DNA of 12,972 nucleotides from assembly GCA_003233025.1 (NCBI GenBank), contig QIKS01000077.1, positions 1 to 12,972 on the forward strand, given 5' to 3'. Below, one piece after another: positions 1 to 6,684 of the stretch; position 1 is the first letter of the stretch; each line of letters begins with the position of its first letter. The notes under the pieces were generated by a model. It had not been told where the DNA came from and did no database searches. It worked only from the letters and a program-made list of their open reading frames with translations. Source of the stretch: Hellea balneolensis. Lineage in GTDB: Bacteria; Pseudomonadota; Alphaproteobacteria; Caulobacterales; Maricaulaceae. A program made the position numbers and the translations under genes.

Positions 1-225
1 GCCCTGACGCAAAAGGGCGTCAGCCGGGAAGATGCTTACGGGCTTGTGCAGCACAATGCCATGAAAGTTTGGAATGACCCGGCGCGCAAAGGCGGCGATT
101 TTTTACGCAATCTGCAAGAGGACGGCGCGATTAACAAACACCTAAATGCCGATGAATTGGCGGCATTATTTGACCTAGATTATCATTTTTCACAAATAGA
201 TGAAATTTTTTCCAGAGTATTTTAG
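1..225 (+). CDS. purB: Adenylosuccinate lyase, C-terminal end (partial)
   Basis: This is the last 74 codons of a gene that begins before the window; it reads in frame from base 1 to a TAG stop at 223-225. PurB is a cytosolic enzyme of the fumarase/aspartase superfamily. It releases fumarate from SAICAR and from adenylosuccinate, so it acts twice in purine synthesis. The visible part matches the usual PurB tail: a segment reading GVSREDAYGLVQHNAMKVW, then a FL..L..D segment, then FDLDYHFSQIDEIFSRVF, close to the Y-H-x-x-x-I-F ending of many bacterial PurB proteins. The active site lies upstream and is not visible. The purC-S-Q-L operon begins about 1.8 kb downstream on the same strand, which supports the call. 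The intervening thioredoxin-like and DUF1476 genes make a shared transcript unlikely. Confidence 0.9.
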   Translation, partial: ALTQKGVSREDAYGLVQHNAMKVWNDPARKGGDFLRNLQEDGAINKHLNADELAALFDLDYHFSQIDEIFSRVF

Positions 226-264
226 CTTTATATTTCATAGACTTAGCACGATCAAACCTCGCTC

Positions 265-304
265 AACCCTTCATGGTAAATAAGGGGTTAGCGCCGTGTT
301 GGCG
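265..304 (+). other. Two adjacent small hairpins downstream of purB
   Basis: Bases 265-271 can pair with 283-289 (AACCC against GGGTT, plus a G-U and an A-U pair). Immediately after, CGCC at 292-295 can pair with GGCG at 301-304 around a 5-base loop. Neither is followed by a clear T-run, so they are not classical intrinsic terminators. They could mark the 3' end of the purB transcript or be chance. Confidence 0.25.
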
Positions 305-358
305 AAATAATAACCATTCATGTGTATCACTTCAAAACATAATAATAAGAACGATTTT

Positions 359-383
359 GTTTTGTGAAAACTTTTGTGAAAAC
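359..383 (+). repeat. Tandem 12-bp repeat, each unit a small inverted repeat
   Basis: TTTTGTGAAAAC occurs twice in direct succession, at 360-371 and 372-383. With the G at 359, the first unit reads GTTTT-GTG-AAAAC, a perfect 5-3-5 inverted repeat. The second is a TTTT-GTG-AAAA inverted repeat. The pair sits directly before the ribosome binding site of the thioredoxin-like gene, where an operator could lie. No regulator is identified; the function is inference. Confidence 0.4.
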
Positions 384-384
384 T

Positions 385-389
385 AGGGA
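385..389 (+). promoter_or_regulatory. Ribosome binding site fixing the start at 397
   Basis: AGGGA at 385-389 lies 7 bases before ATG 397. It favours that start over the in-frame GTG at 364, which falls inside the tandem repeat and would place eleven extra residues ahead of a clean signal peptide. Confidence 0.6.
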
Positions 390-396
390 TATTACC

Positions 397-873
397 ATGA
401 AGAAATATACTGCTTTACTCGGCGCCGCCTTTATTACCGTAACGTCTGCGCTCTCTGCCAATGCCGCTTCAAACCCGGACATTTATGTTGTTAAATTTCG
501 CAGCAATGATTGCGCACAATGCGGACAATTGGAAAGCCAGCTTAGTACGGCACTTACAATGGTGGCTTCAAGCCGCGTTGAAGAAGTGACCATTGATACC
601 AGCAATGGCCTGAAATGGCAAGTGAGCGCCCACACTGCATTTGACCACAATATTGTGCCCCAATTTAACGACTGGGTTGGACTGACCGGTTTCGCTGCTG
701 TAATCGATAGCAAAACCGGCACAACAATCGGCTGTGTCAGCAATAAAGATGACGCTTATAAAATGGCAAATTTTATTAAATCTGCTGCGCGCCTCCCTCA
801 TGACCGTAATGTCACCAACCGCGCCGCTCAATTCAGCTGCCCGCCAGTCTATAATGTCGACACTGGCAAATAA
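397..873 (+). CDS. Exported thioredoxin-fold protein, copy 1 (CAQC, no cis-Pro)
   Basis: This is a 158-residue protein from ATG 397. Residues 1-24 form a signal peptide (MKKY, a hydrophobic core, then SANA-A at the likely cleavage site), so it should act in the periplasm. The mature part looks like a thioredoxin fold: a beta strand DIYVVKF, then a C-x-x-C pair at Cys39 and Cys42 (CAQC), then the segment GLTGFAAVID at 95-104, which aligns with the GIRGIPTLLLF region of thioredoxin. The Trp normally before the first Cys is Asp38, and the cis-Pro position is Ala100. Two further cysteines, Cys113 (in GCV) and Cys148, are shared with the next gene. It is probably a redox or metal-binding protein rather than a standard thioredoxin; the substrate is unknown. 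It could not be assigned to a named family. Confidence 0.75.
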   Translation: MKKYTALLGAAFITVTSALSANAASNPDIYVVKFRSNDCAQCGQLESQLSTALTMVASSRVEEVTIDTSNGLKWQVSAHTAFDHNIVPQFNDWVGLTGFAAVIDSKTGTTIGCVSNKDDAYKMANFIKSAARLPHDRNVTNRAAQFSCPPVYNVDTGK

Positions 874-892
874 CTTGCGCTAGAAAAAATTG

Positions 893-918
893 AAGGCCCG
901 GTTATGCCGGGCTTTTTT
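893..918 (+). terminator. Intrinsic terminator after the first thioredoxin-like gene
   Basis: GCCCGG at 896-901 pairs with CCGGGC at 907-912 around a 5-base loop, and the stem can extend through G-U and A-T pairs on the outside. A run of six T residues follows directly at 913-918. It lies 20 bases after the stop codon and separates the two related thioredoxin-like genes, so the second probably has its own promoter. Confidence 0.85.
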
Positions 919-1005
919 ATTTTCGGGTTGATCATAACATCTGTGTAAACAGAGTGTGTTTTTCTGACAATTACGTTATGAACGGGAATAAACCAAGGTA
1001 AGCCC

Positions 1006-1470
1006 ATGATGAAAACATTGAAATATATAATCTCTTTCGCCGCCCTCATCTGGCTAACTGCCCTATCAGCAAACAGCCAGACGCATCCGGAAGTTTATGT
1101 GGTCATGTTTCGGGCCGATTGGTGCGCGCCGTGTAAAATCGTTGAGCCTGCCTTGCACAATACTTTGTCCAATTTACGTGACCCCAGTATTGAGTTGGTA
1201 AATATTGATATTACAACACCAAGCCTGTCCAAAATCGCTGCCCATAGGGCATTTGACCGCAATATTGTGCGCCAATACAATCAATGGTTCGGCGTGACCG
1301 GGTTTGCGGCGATTATTGATGCGGATACAAAAAACACACTGGGTTGCGTGAACATGACCTATGACAGGGCGGCAATGGCCTTGCATATTCGCAATTTAAA
1401 AACCTATGCCCTTGCCAATCAGCCAAGTTTTGATGTCACCTGCCCCGCGCCTAATGATCCGGTATATTAG
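1006..1470 (+). CDS. Exported thioredoxin-fold protein, copy 2 (CAPC, no cis-Pro)
   Basis: This is a 154-residue protein with a signal peptide over about residues 1-24 (MMKTLKY, a hydrophobic core, then ALSANSQ), so it is likely periplasmic. The start is ATG 1006 or the adjacent ATG 1009; AAGG at 995-998 serves either. It carries a thioredoxin-type active site FRADWCAPC with Cys40 and Cys43, and here the classical Trp before the Cys is present. It is clearly related to the preceding gene: both share AFD-NIV-Q-N-W-G-TGFAA-ID and GCV blocks in the same order, pointing to tandem duplication. As in copy 1, the thioredoxin cis-Pro position is Ala (Ala101), and extra cysteines lie at 114 and 146. 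The CAPC motif suggests disulfide chemistry, but the missing cis-Pro argues against a normal oxidoreductase. The stop codon lies within a hairpin, 7 bases from the convergent zeta-subunit gene. Confidence 0.78.
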   Translation: MMKTLKYIISFAALIWLTALSANSQTHPEVYVVMFRADWCAPCKIVEPALHNTLSNLRDPSIELVNIDITTPSLSKIAAHRAFDRNIVRQYNQWFGVTGFAAIIDADTKNTLGCVNMTYDRAAMALHIRNLKTYALANQPSFDVTCPAPNDPVY

Positions 1471-1479
1471 GCTGCTTTT
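1449..1479 (+). terminator. Possible terminator overlapping the stop codon
   Basis: GCCTAAT at 1449-1455 pairs perfectly with ATTAGGC at 1466-1472 around a 10-base loop, followed by TGCTTTT. The stem contains the TAG stop of the second thioredoxin-like gene. The T tract is short, so termination would be moderate. Its position between convergent genes fits. Confidence 0.45.
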
Positions 1480-1804
1480 ACGACGATTCGTCGATGATTT
1501 GCGCACGGGCTTCCGTCATCAACACCTTCATGCGTTCACGGATCTCACCGTCTGACATATCCGAACCCGATGCGATGATATCTTGTTTGATCTTGCGAAA
1601 CACATCTTCATCGCCCGGCTCTTCCATATCGGCTTTGATCACTTCAAGGGCATAACCAAGCGCGTCATCGCCCGTTTTGCCGATCAATTCCGCGACCCAT
1701 AATCCGAGGAGTTTATTACGCCGGGCGTCAAGCTTAAACTCCTGCTCGGCGTTGAGAATAAATTTTTTCTCAAAACCTTTTGCGCGTTCATCAAAACTTG
1801 CCAT
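1478..1804 (-). CDS. F1-ATPase zeta inhibitor subunit (DUF1476 family)
   Basis: This is a 108-residue soluble protein. It begins MASFDERAKGFEKKF, followed by ARRNKLLGLWVAELIG, the two signature blocks of DUF1476, known in Paracoccus and relatives as the zeta subunit that blocks ATP hydrolysis by F1-ATPase. In that family the N-terminal segment enters the catalytic interface, and the helical remainder forms a bundle. ATG at 1804 is preferred over an in-frame ATG 10 codons upstream because GGAG (1811-1814 on the minus strand) lies 6 bases before it and the family normally begins M-x-x-F-D-x-R. The gene diverges from purC and is not beside any atp genes in this window. The family call is secure. 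Whether it acts as a strong inhibitor in this organism cannot be told, because inhibitory strength differs among alphaproteobacteria. Confidence 0.92.
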   Translation of the reverse strand: MASFDERAKGFEKKFILNAEQEFKLDARRNKLLGLWVAELIGKTGDDALGYALEVIKADMEEPGDEDVFRKIKQDIIASGSDMSDGEIRERMKVLMTEARAQIIDESS

Positions 1805-1998
1805 TTCCTGCTCCAATCCGGTATTTATTATCAAAGACCTGCTAACACCATCTCTTGGACAATACCAACAAAATCACTGCGCTCAAACTTAAAACGGCAA
1901 ATAAGTTAAATATTATCATCCAAGGCGTTGTGGCAGGCGCGGGCTGTGCTAAGTATCGTCTGCTAGATCACGATTCGCATACCATTTTTGAGGTTGTC
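1805..1998. promoter_or_regulatory. Divergent intergenic region, zeta gene / purC
   Basis: This 194-base gap separates the divergent zeta and purC starts and must hold promoters for both. It contains an AT-rich stretch around 1890-1920 on the purC side. I cannot pick a confident -35/-10 pair, and I see no recognisable purine riboswitch. The purC frame stays open back to TTG 1855, but the upstream codons resemble no known PurC sequence. Confidence 0.4.
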
Positions 1999-2775
1999 AT
2001 GAGCCGACGCAAGAAAATATATGAAGGCAAGGCCAAGATTTTATACAAAGGCCCAAGGCCAGGCACGCTGGTGCAGTATTTCAAAGATGATGCCACCGCC
2101 TTTAACGCCCAGAAAAAGGCAGTGCTGAACGGCAAAGGCGTGCTGAATAACCGCATTAGCGAATTTATCATGCTCAAACTTGCCGGCATTGGCATCCCGA
2201 CCCATTTCATCAAACGCCTCAATATGCGCGAACAATTGATCAAGGAAGTTGAAATCATCCCCTTGGAGGTGATTTGTCGCAATGTCGCTGCCGGGTCGAT
2301 TTGCAAAATGCTTGGCTTGGAAGAAGGCAGCGCCCTGCCTCGCACTCTCATTGAATTTTGTTACAAAAAAGACGAGCTGGGCGACCCTGTTGTCAGCGAA
2401 GAACATATTTTTGCCTTTGGTTGGGCAACACCGGCAGAAGTAAGTGAACTGGTCGCTTTGAGCTTAAGAATTAACGATTATCTCTGCGGCTTATTTGCCG
2501 GCGTCGGCATAAGGCTCATCGATTTTAAGTTGGAATTTGGCCGCTTTGTCGATGAAAACGGCAATCACATTATTTTGCTGGCCGACGAAATCAGCCCGGA
2601 TTCCTGCCGGCTTTGGGATATAGAAACGGGCAGGAAGCTCGACAAAGACCGGTTTCGCCGCGACCTTGGCGATGTTACGGCGGCCTATAGTGAAGTGGCG
2701 ACACGTTTGGGGATTATCAAAACCAATCCCGGCAGCACGCCGACATTGTCAATTGTACCAAATGAGACACAATAA
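1999..2775 (+). CDS. purC: SAICAR synthetase
   Basis: This is a 258-residue cytosolic enzyme that joins aspartate to CAIR using ATP, giving SAICAR, the step before PurB. Visible motifs are the N-terminal [16 protein letters not shown] (nucleotide-binding hairpin), signature 1 [12 protein letters not shown] at 89-100, signature 2 LIDFKLEFG at 173-181, and [12 protein letters not shown] at 196-207. Its length is at the upper end of the usual range of about 235-260 residues, with a short loose C-terminal tail after residue 240. ATG 1999 is chosen because GAGG lies 5 bases upstream and the family start motif follows at once; an in-frame TTG 48 codons earlier is less likely. It is the first gene of the pur operon, 15 bases before purS. 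Confidence 0.96.
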   Translation: MSRRKKIYEGKAKILYKGPRPGTLVQYFKDDATAFNAQKKAVLNGKGVLNNRISEFIMLKLAGIGIPTHFIKRLNMREQLIKEVEIIPLEVICRNVAAGSICKMLGLEEGSALPRTLIEFCYKKDELGDPVVSEEHIFAFGWATPAEVSELVALSLRINDYLCGLFAGVGIRLIDFKLEFGRFVDENGNHIILLADEISPDSCRLWDIETGRKLDKDRFRRDLGDVTAAYSEVATRLGIIKTNPGSTPTLSIVPNETQ

Positions 2776-2778
2776 TTT

Positions 2779-2784
2779 AAGGAG
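2779..2784 (+). promoter_or_regulatory. Strong ribosome binding site for the GTG start of purS
   Basis: AAGGAG at 2779-2784 sits 6 bases before GTG 2791. It supports the non-ATG start of purS. Confidence 0.75.
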
Positions 2785-2790
2785 ACCGCG

Positions 2791-3033
2791 GTGAAAGCCA
2801 TTATCCATATTGAACTCAAACCCGGCGTGCTTGACCCGCAAGGACGCACCATTGCCCGCTCCCTCGCCCATCTGGGCTTTGGCGATGTGAAGGGCGCCCG
2901 GCAGGGTAAAACCATCGAGCTGGATTTAAACACGGAAGATAAAAAAATCGCGCAAGCGCAGGTTAAAGAAATGTGCGAGCAACTTTTGGCCAATACGGTT
3001 ATTGAAAATTACCACATTAAAATCACGGAATAG
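2791..3033 (+). CDS. purS: FGAM synthetase subunit PurS
   Basis: This is an 80-residue protein starting at GTG. PurS is the small structural subunit of the three-part formylglycinamidine ribonucleotide synthetase; it bridges the glutaminase PurQ to the synthetase PurL and helps ammonia transfer between them. The sequence shows the expected pattern: a beta strand [16 protein letters not shown], a helix around [12 protein letters not shown], a strand GKTIELDL, then a helix and a final strand YHIKITE. Length and order (between purC and purQ) match the usual alphaproteobacterial arrangement. The start is supported by a strong ribosome binding site. Confidence 0.95.
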   Translation: MKAIIHIELKPGVLDPQGRTIARSLAHLGFGDVKGARQGKTIELDLNTEDKKIAQAQVKEMCEQLLANTVIENYHIKITE

Positions 3034-3047
3034 GCAGGACATTTAAC

Positions 3048-3710
3048 ATGGAAACTGCTGTCATTGTTTTTCCCGCCTCCAATTGCGAACGGGATGCTTG
3101 TGTGGCTTTGGAGAGGGTCACTGGCAAAAAACCGCACAGGGTTTGGCATGGGGACACCGAGCTTCCCAAGGTTGATTTTGTCATTATCCCCGGCGGATTT
3201 TCCTACGGCGACTACCTACGTTCCGGCGCCATTGCTGCCCGCTCGCCGATTGTTCAAGATATTGTCAAAAAAGCAAAAACTGGATTGCCAGTGGCCGGGT
3301 TTTGCAACGGGTTTCAAATCCTGACCGAAGCCGGCTTGTTGCCGGGCGTTTTGATGCGCAATAAAGGTTTGCGGTTTATCTGTAAGCCGCAAACTTTAAA
3401 AATCACTAATTCCCGTTCCATGTTTACAAAAGCCTATGGCGACAAGCGCGAAATTACTGTGCCGATTGCTCATTTTGACGGCAATTATTTTGCCGACAAA
3501 CCAACCTTGGAGAAATTGGAAAGCAGCGGGCAGATCGTGTTTAAATATGTCGGTAATCCGAACGGCTCTGCTCATGATATCGCCGGAATTTGCAATGAGG
3601 CGGGCAATGTTTTGGGCATGATGCCCCATCCGGAACGCGCCATTGACCCATTGCACGGCGGCACAGACGGCACCGCATTTTTTAAGAGTATTTTGGAGGC
3701 AAGGGCATGA
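3048..3710 (+). CDS. purQ: FGAM synthetase subunit PurQ, glutamine amidotransferase
   Basis: This is a 220-residue class I (triad) glutaminase that releases ammonia from glutamine for PurL. The oxyanion segment [19 protein letters not shown] lies at 46-64. The catalytic Cys is Cys86 in AGFCNGFQ, and the His-x-Glu pair is His194 and Glu196 in MMPHPERA. All three catalytic residues are present, and the length is normal for the stand-alone PurQ type. The ATG is preceded by AGGA at 3036-3039. The stop overlaps the start of purL by four bases (ATGA), which indicates translational coupling between the two subunits. Confidence 0.97.
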   Translation: METAVIVFPASNCERDACVALERVTGKKPHRVWHGDTELPKVDFVIIPGGFSYGDYLRSGAIAARSPIVQDIVKKAKTGLPVAGFCNGFQILTEAGLLPGVLMRNKGLRFICKPQTLKITNSRSMFTKAYGDKREITVPIAHFDGNYFADKPTLEKLESSGQIVFKYVGNPNGSAHDIAGICNEAGNVLGMMPHPERAIDPLHGGTDGTAFFKSILEARA

Positions 3711-5938
3711 GAGCGCCTGATCTTTTCACATCTGAAACCGTCGCCGAACACGGACTGTCCGAAGACGAATATGCATTGATCTGCGAGCGGCTGGGCCGGG
3801 AGCCTAATTTGACCGAGCTGGGTATTTTCTCCGTCATGTGGTCGGAGCATTGCTCCTATAAATCCTCACGCCGCCATCTGAAAAAACTGCTGACCAAAGG
3901 CAAGCGCGTCATTCAAGGGCCGGGCGAAAATGCTGGCGTCATTGATATCGACGACGGAGACGTGATTATTTTCAAGATGGAAAGCCACAATCACCCCTCT
4001 TATATCGAACCCTATCAGGGAGCCGCTACCGGGGTTGGCGGCATTATGCGCGATGTCTTTACCATGGGCGCACGCCCGATCGCCAACCTCAATGCCTTGC
4101 GCTTTGGCGATCCAGATCACCCCAAAACCAAATCCTTACTGGCAGGTGTTGTCCGCGGCATTGGTGGATACGGCAATTGTGTCGGCGTGCCAACGGTCGG
4201 CGGAGAAACCAATTTTCACCCCGGCTATAACGGCAATATTTTAGTCAACGCCATGTGTGTTGGCCACGCCAAAGCCGACAAAGTATTTTACTCAGCGGCC
4301 AAAGGTGTTGGCAATCCGGTCTTTTATGTCGGCTCAAAAACCGGGCGCGACGGCATTCACGGCGCGACGATGGCTTCGGCTGAATTTGATGATGACAGCG
4401 ACGCGAAACGGCCAACTGTACAGGTCGGCGATCCGTTTACGGAGAAGCTATTGATCGAAGCCTGCCTCGAACTTATGGCCACCGACGTTATTATCGCCAT
4501 TCAGGACATGGGGGCGGCCGGACTGACCTCATCCTCCATTGAAATGGCCGATAAAGGCGGCGTTGGGATTAAGATTAATCTGGATAAAGTCCCCCAGCGC
4601 GAACCCGGCATGACCCCTTATGAAATGATGCTGTCTGAAAGCCAGGAACGCATGTTGATGGTGCTGACGCCGGGCAAGGAAAACATTGCCGTCAAGATTT
4701 TTGAAAAATGGGATCTTGACGTGGCCAATATCGGTAAAACCACCGATACGGGCCGGCTGGTGCTGACCCACAAGAGAAAAACCGTCTGCGATATTCCCAT
4801 TGCGCCTCTGGCCGATGACGCGCCCAATTTAAATCGCCCCTATAAAAAACCAAAAAAATTGCCCGTACTTGACCACGACCCGATGTTTGATCCGATCAAA
4901 CGCGGTAGCGATTATAACAGTGTTATAAAGACATTGCTCGCCCACCCCAACATCGCTTCCAAGCGCTGGATTTGGGAACAATATGACCGAACCGTTATGG
5001 GCGATACTATCGACAGCTCCCAATCGGGCGGCGGGGCAGCGATTGTCCGCATTCACGGTCAGAACAAAGCCGTCGCCATTGCAACAGATTGCACGCCGCG
5101 CTATTGCGCCGCTGATCCTTTTGAAGGCGGCAAGCAAGCGGTTGTCGAAACTTGGCGCAATCTGATCTGCACCGGCGCCATGCCCATTGCCATTACCGAT
5201 TGTCTTAACTTCGGCAATCCTGAACGGGCGGATATTATGGGCCAATTTGTCTATGCCATTAAGGGCATTGACGCGGCCTGCCGGGCGCTGGATTACCCTG
5301 TGGTTTCAGGCAATGTGTCGCTTTATAACGAAACCAACCAAAAAGCCATTCCCCCTACCCCGGCTATTGGCGGGGTCGGCTTGATCTCGGATTTGCAAAA
5401 AATGCACACCATCGCTGGCGCCAAAGATGGCCATACCCTGATCTTGATCGGCGCAACTAAAGGCTGGCTGGGGGCTTCGCTTTATGCACAAGCCATCTTG
5501 GGATATGCGGCCGATAAAGACCCCGCACACGCCCCCCCGCCTGTCGACCTAAACGCTGAGAAAGCCAATGGGAATTATATTCGTAAGCTGATAAATAATC
5601 GCCGGCTGAGCGCCGCCCATGATTTATCCGACGGGGGCCTGGCTCTGGCTGCCATTGAAATGGCCTTTAGCTGTGGGCACGGTATAAAGCTTTACCAACA
5701 ATCAGAAATTCCCCTTTATGCTTGGTTGTTTGGGGAAGATCAGGCGCGCTATCTTATCGCTGTTGACGAATTTAGCATAAACCCGGTCATCAGTACCGCC
5801 AAAAGCCTCGGGATTACCGCTAAAAAAGTCGGTGAAATTGGCGGCACGCGCCTCATCGCTGAAGGGGCATTTGACATGTCCCTCAAGGATGCCCATATGA
5901 TCTATGAAAGCTGGTTGCCAGATTATATGGCATCGTAA
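3707..5938 (+). CDS. purL: FGAM synthetase subunit PurL, small type
   Basis: This is a 743-residue ATP-dependent synthetase subunit that converts FGAR to FGAM with ammonia supplied by PurQ. It is the short PurL form that needs PurS and PurQ, not the roughly 1300-residue fused form. Visible motifs include [11 protein letters not shown] at 44-54 near the N terminus (catalytic His48), [17 protein letters not shown] at 93-109, a [13 protein letters not shown] segment, the second-half motif [16 protein letters not shown], and [18 protein letters not shown] near the C terminus. These represent the two AIRS-like halves typical of the family. It is translationally coupled to purQ through an ATGA overlap and is followed after 15 bases by the BolA gene. 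Confidence 0.97.
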   Translation: MRAPDLFTSETVAEHGLSEDEYALICERLGREPNLTELGIFSVMWSEHCSYKSSRRHLKKLLTKGKRVIQGPGENAGVIDIDDGDVIIFKMESHNHPSYIEPYQGAATGVGGIMRDVFTMGARPIANLNALRFGDPDHPKTKSLLAGVVRGIGGYGNCVGVPTVGGETNFHPGYNGNILVNAMCVGHAKADKVFYSAAKGVGNPVFYVGSKTGRDGIHGATMASAEFDDDSDAKRPTVQVGDPFTEKLLIEACLELMATDVIIAIQDMGAAGLTSSSIEMADKGGVGIKINLDKVPQREPGMTPYEMMLSESQERMLMVLTPGKENIAVKIFEKWDLDVANIGKTTDTGRLVLTHKRKTVCDIPIAPLADDAPNLNRPYKKPKKLPVLDHDPMFDPIKRGSDYNSVIKTLLAHPNIASKRWIWEQYDRTVMGDTIDSSQSGGGAAIVRIHGQNKAVAIATDCTPRYCAADPFEGGKQAVVETWRNLICTGAMPIAITDCLNFGNPERADIMGQFVYAIKGIDAACRALDYPVVSGNVSLYNETNQKAIPPTPAIGGVGLISDLQKMHTIAGAKDGHTLILIGATKGWLGASLYAQAILGYAADKDPAHAPPPVDLNAEKANGNYIRKLINNRRLSAAHDLSDGGLALAAIEMAFSCGHGIKLYQQSEIPLYAWLFGEDQARYLIAVDEFSINPVISTAKSLGITAKKVGEIGGTRLIAEGAFDMSLKDAHMIYESWLPDYMAS

Positions 5939-5953
5939 CCGGGAGACATAAAT

Positions 5954-6184
5954 ATGGCGATGCAGGCCGATGAAATTATCACCCTGATCAAACAGGCCCT
6001 AAAGGATGCAGATATCGAGCTTATTGATCTGGCCGGAGACGGCGATCATTATAAAGCAATAATTACCAGCCCGGATTTCAACGGAAAATCACGTATTGCC
6101 CAACACCAGATGGTCTACGCCGCCCTTAAAGGACGGATGGGCGGTGAATTACACGCCTTGGCGCTTGAAACACGGATCCCTTAA
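5954..6184 (+). CDS. BolA family protein (iron-sulfur trafficking partner)
   Basis: This is a 76-residue protein of the BolA family. The core is visible as a strand-helix pattern: IELIDLAGDGDHYKAIITSPDFNGKSR, then AQHQMVYAALKGRMGGELHALALET. The family D-H-Y motif (His32), the helix containing His51, and the C-terminal HALALET (His67) match positions used for [2Fe-2S] binding with a monothiol glutaredoxin. The short form, with no long N-terminal extension, is closer to IbaG-type than to E. coli BolA. GGGAG at 5941-5945 serves ATG 5954; an ATG two codons later is also possible. The CGFS glutaredoxin follows after 11 bases, a pairing found throughout bacteria, so the two products probably form a heterodimer. 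Confidence 0.9.
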   Translation: MAMQADEIITLIKQALKDADIELIDLAGDGDHYKAIITSPDFNGKSRIAQHQMVYAALKGRMGGELHALALETRIP

Positions 6185-6195
6185 AAGGAATAAAC

Positions 6196-6531
6196 ATGAC
6201 AGAAACAACACAGAGCCGCATTGAGAAAAATGTAAAAGACAATGATATCGTCATTTATATGAAGGGCACGCCGACATTCCCACAATGTGGGTTTTCCTCT
6301 ACCGTTGTGCAGATTTTCGACTATCTGGGAGCGCAATATACATCGGTTAACGTGCTGGATGATCCAGAAATCCGCCAAGGCGTTAAAGATTTCAACAATT
6401 GGCCAACGGTTCCGCAAATTTTCATCAAAGGAGAATTTGTCGGCGGTTGTGATATCATGCGCGAAATGTTCGAAACAGGGGAGCTTAAATCCCTCCTTAC
6501 CGACAAAGGTATTTCGCTCGCTTCGGGGTAG
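6196..6531 (+). CDS. grxD: CGFS monothiol glutaredoxin (Grx4 type)
   Basis: This is a 111-residue single-domain glutaredoxin. The active site is CGFS at 31-34, with the conserved Lys23 upstream (YMKGTP), WPTVPQ at 69-74 (glutathione binding, including the cis-Pro) and GGCD at 83-86. Proteins of this class hold a [2Fe-2S] cluster with two glutathiones, transfer it to client proteins and pair with BolA; they have little classical disulfide reductase activity. All hallmark residues are present and the length is normal. AAGGA at 6185-6189 lies 6 bases before the ATG. It is the last gene of the purC-to-grxD run. Confidence 0.96.
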   Translation: MTETTQSRIEKNVKDNDIVIYMKGTPTFPQCGFSSTVVQIFDYLGAQYTSVNVLDDPEIRQGVKDFNNWPTVPQIFIKGEFVGGCDIMREMFETGELKSLLTDKGISLASG

Positions 6532-6559
6532 ACATTCAAGGGAGCGCTTGCGCCTTTAT

Positions 6560-6580
6560 CTGCGCTAGGGCAGCTTTTTT
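6560..6580 (+). terminator. Weak candidate terminator after grxD
   Basis: CTGC at 6560-6563 can pair with GCAG at 6570-6573, followed by C and six T residues at 6575-6580. An alternative stem pairs AGCGC 6543-6547 with GCGCT 6562-6566. The stems are short, so termination is plausible but uncertain. A run of eight A residues follows the T run. Confidence 0.35.
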
Positions 6581-6620
6581 AAAAAAAATACGCAATAGAT
6601 TAACCAGACATAAACATATT

Positions 6621-6684
6621 TTGCCTATATTGCCTCATATTTAATTTTTGGGGCAATCACCAAGTCATTGGCAGACTAGGCAAT
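6621..6684. repeat. Complementary TTGCCTA / TAGGCAA heptamers in the leader of the 6685 gene
   Basis: TTGCCTA at 6621-6627 and ATTGCCT at 6629-6635 are followed by GGGCAAT at 6651-6657 and TAGGCAAT at 6677-6684. The last copy is the exact reverse complement of the first two (seven bases each) and contains the AGG that probably serves as ribosome binding site, immediately before the start codon. The arrangement could be an operator, or an RNA fold that hides the ribosome binding site. I infer function only from position. Confidence 0.4.

Noticed and set aside
364..396. GTG start for the first thioredoxin-like gene
   Set aside because: It lies inside the tandem repeat and would push the signal peptide inward; ATG 397 has a better ribosome binding site.
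1805..1834. Upstream ATG at 1834 for the zeta gene
   Set aside because: It would add ten residues before the conserved M-x-x-F-D-E-R start, and GGAG is correctly spaced for the ATG at 1804.
1855..1998. 48-codon N-terminal extension of PurC from TTG 1855
   Set aside because: The extension matches no part of the PurC family, and ATG 1999 has a good ribosome binding site followed by the family start motif.
4829..5245. 138-codon minus-strand frame inside purL
   Set aside because: It is antisense to a well-conserved part of PurL and has no independent coding features.
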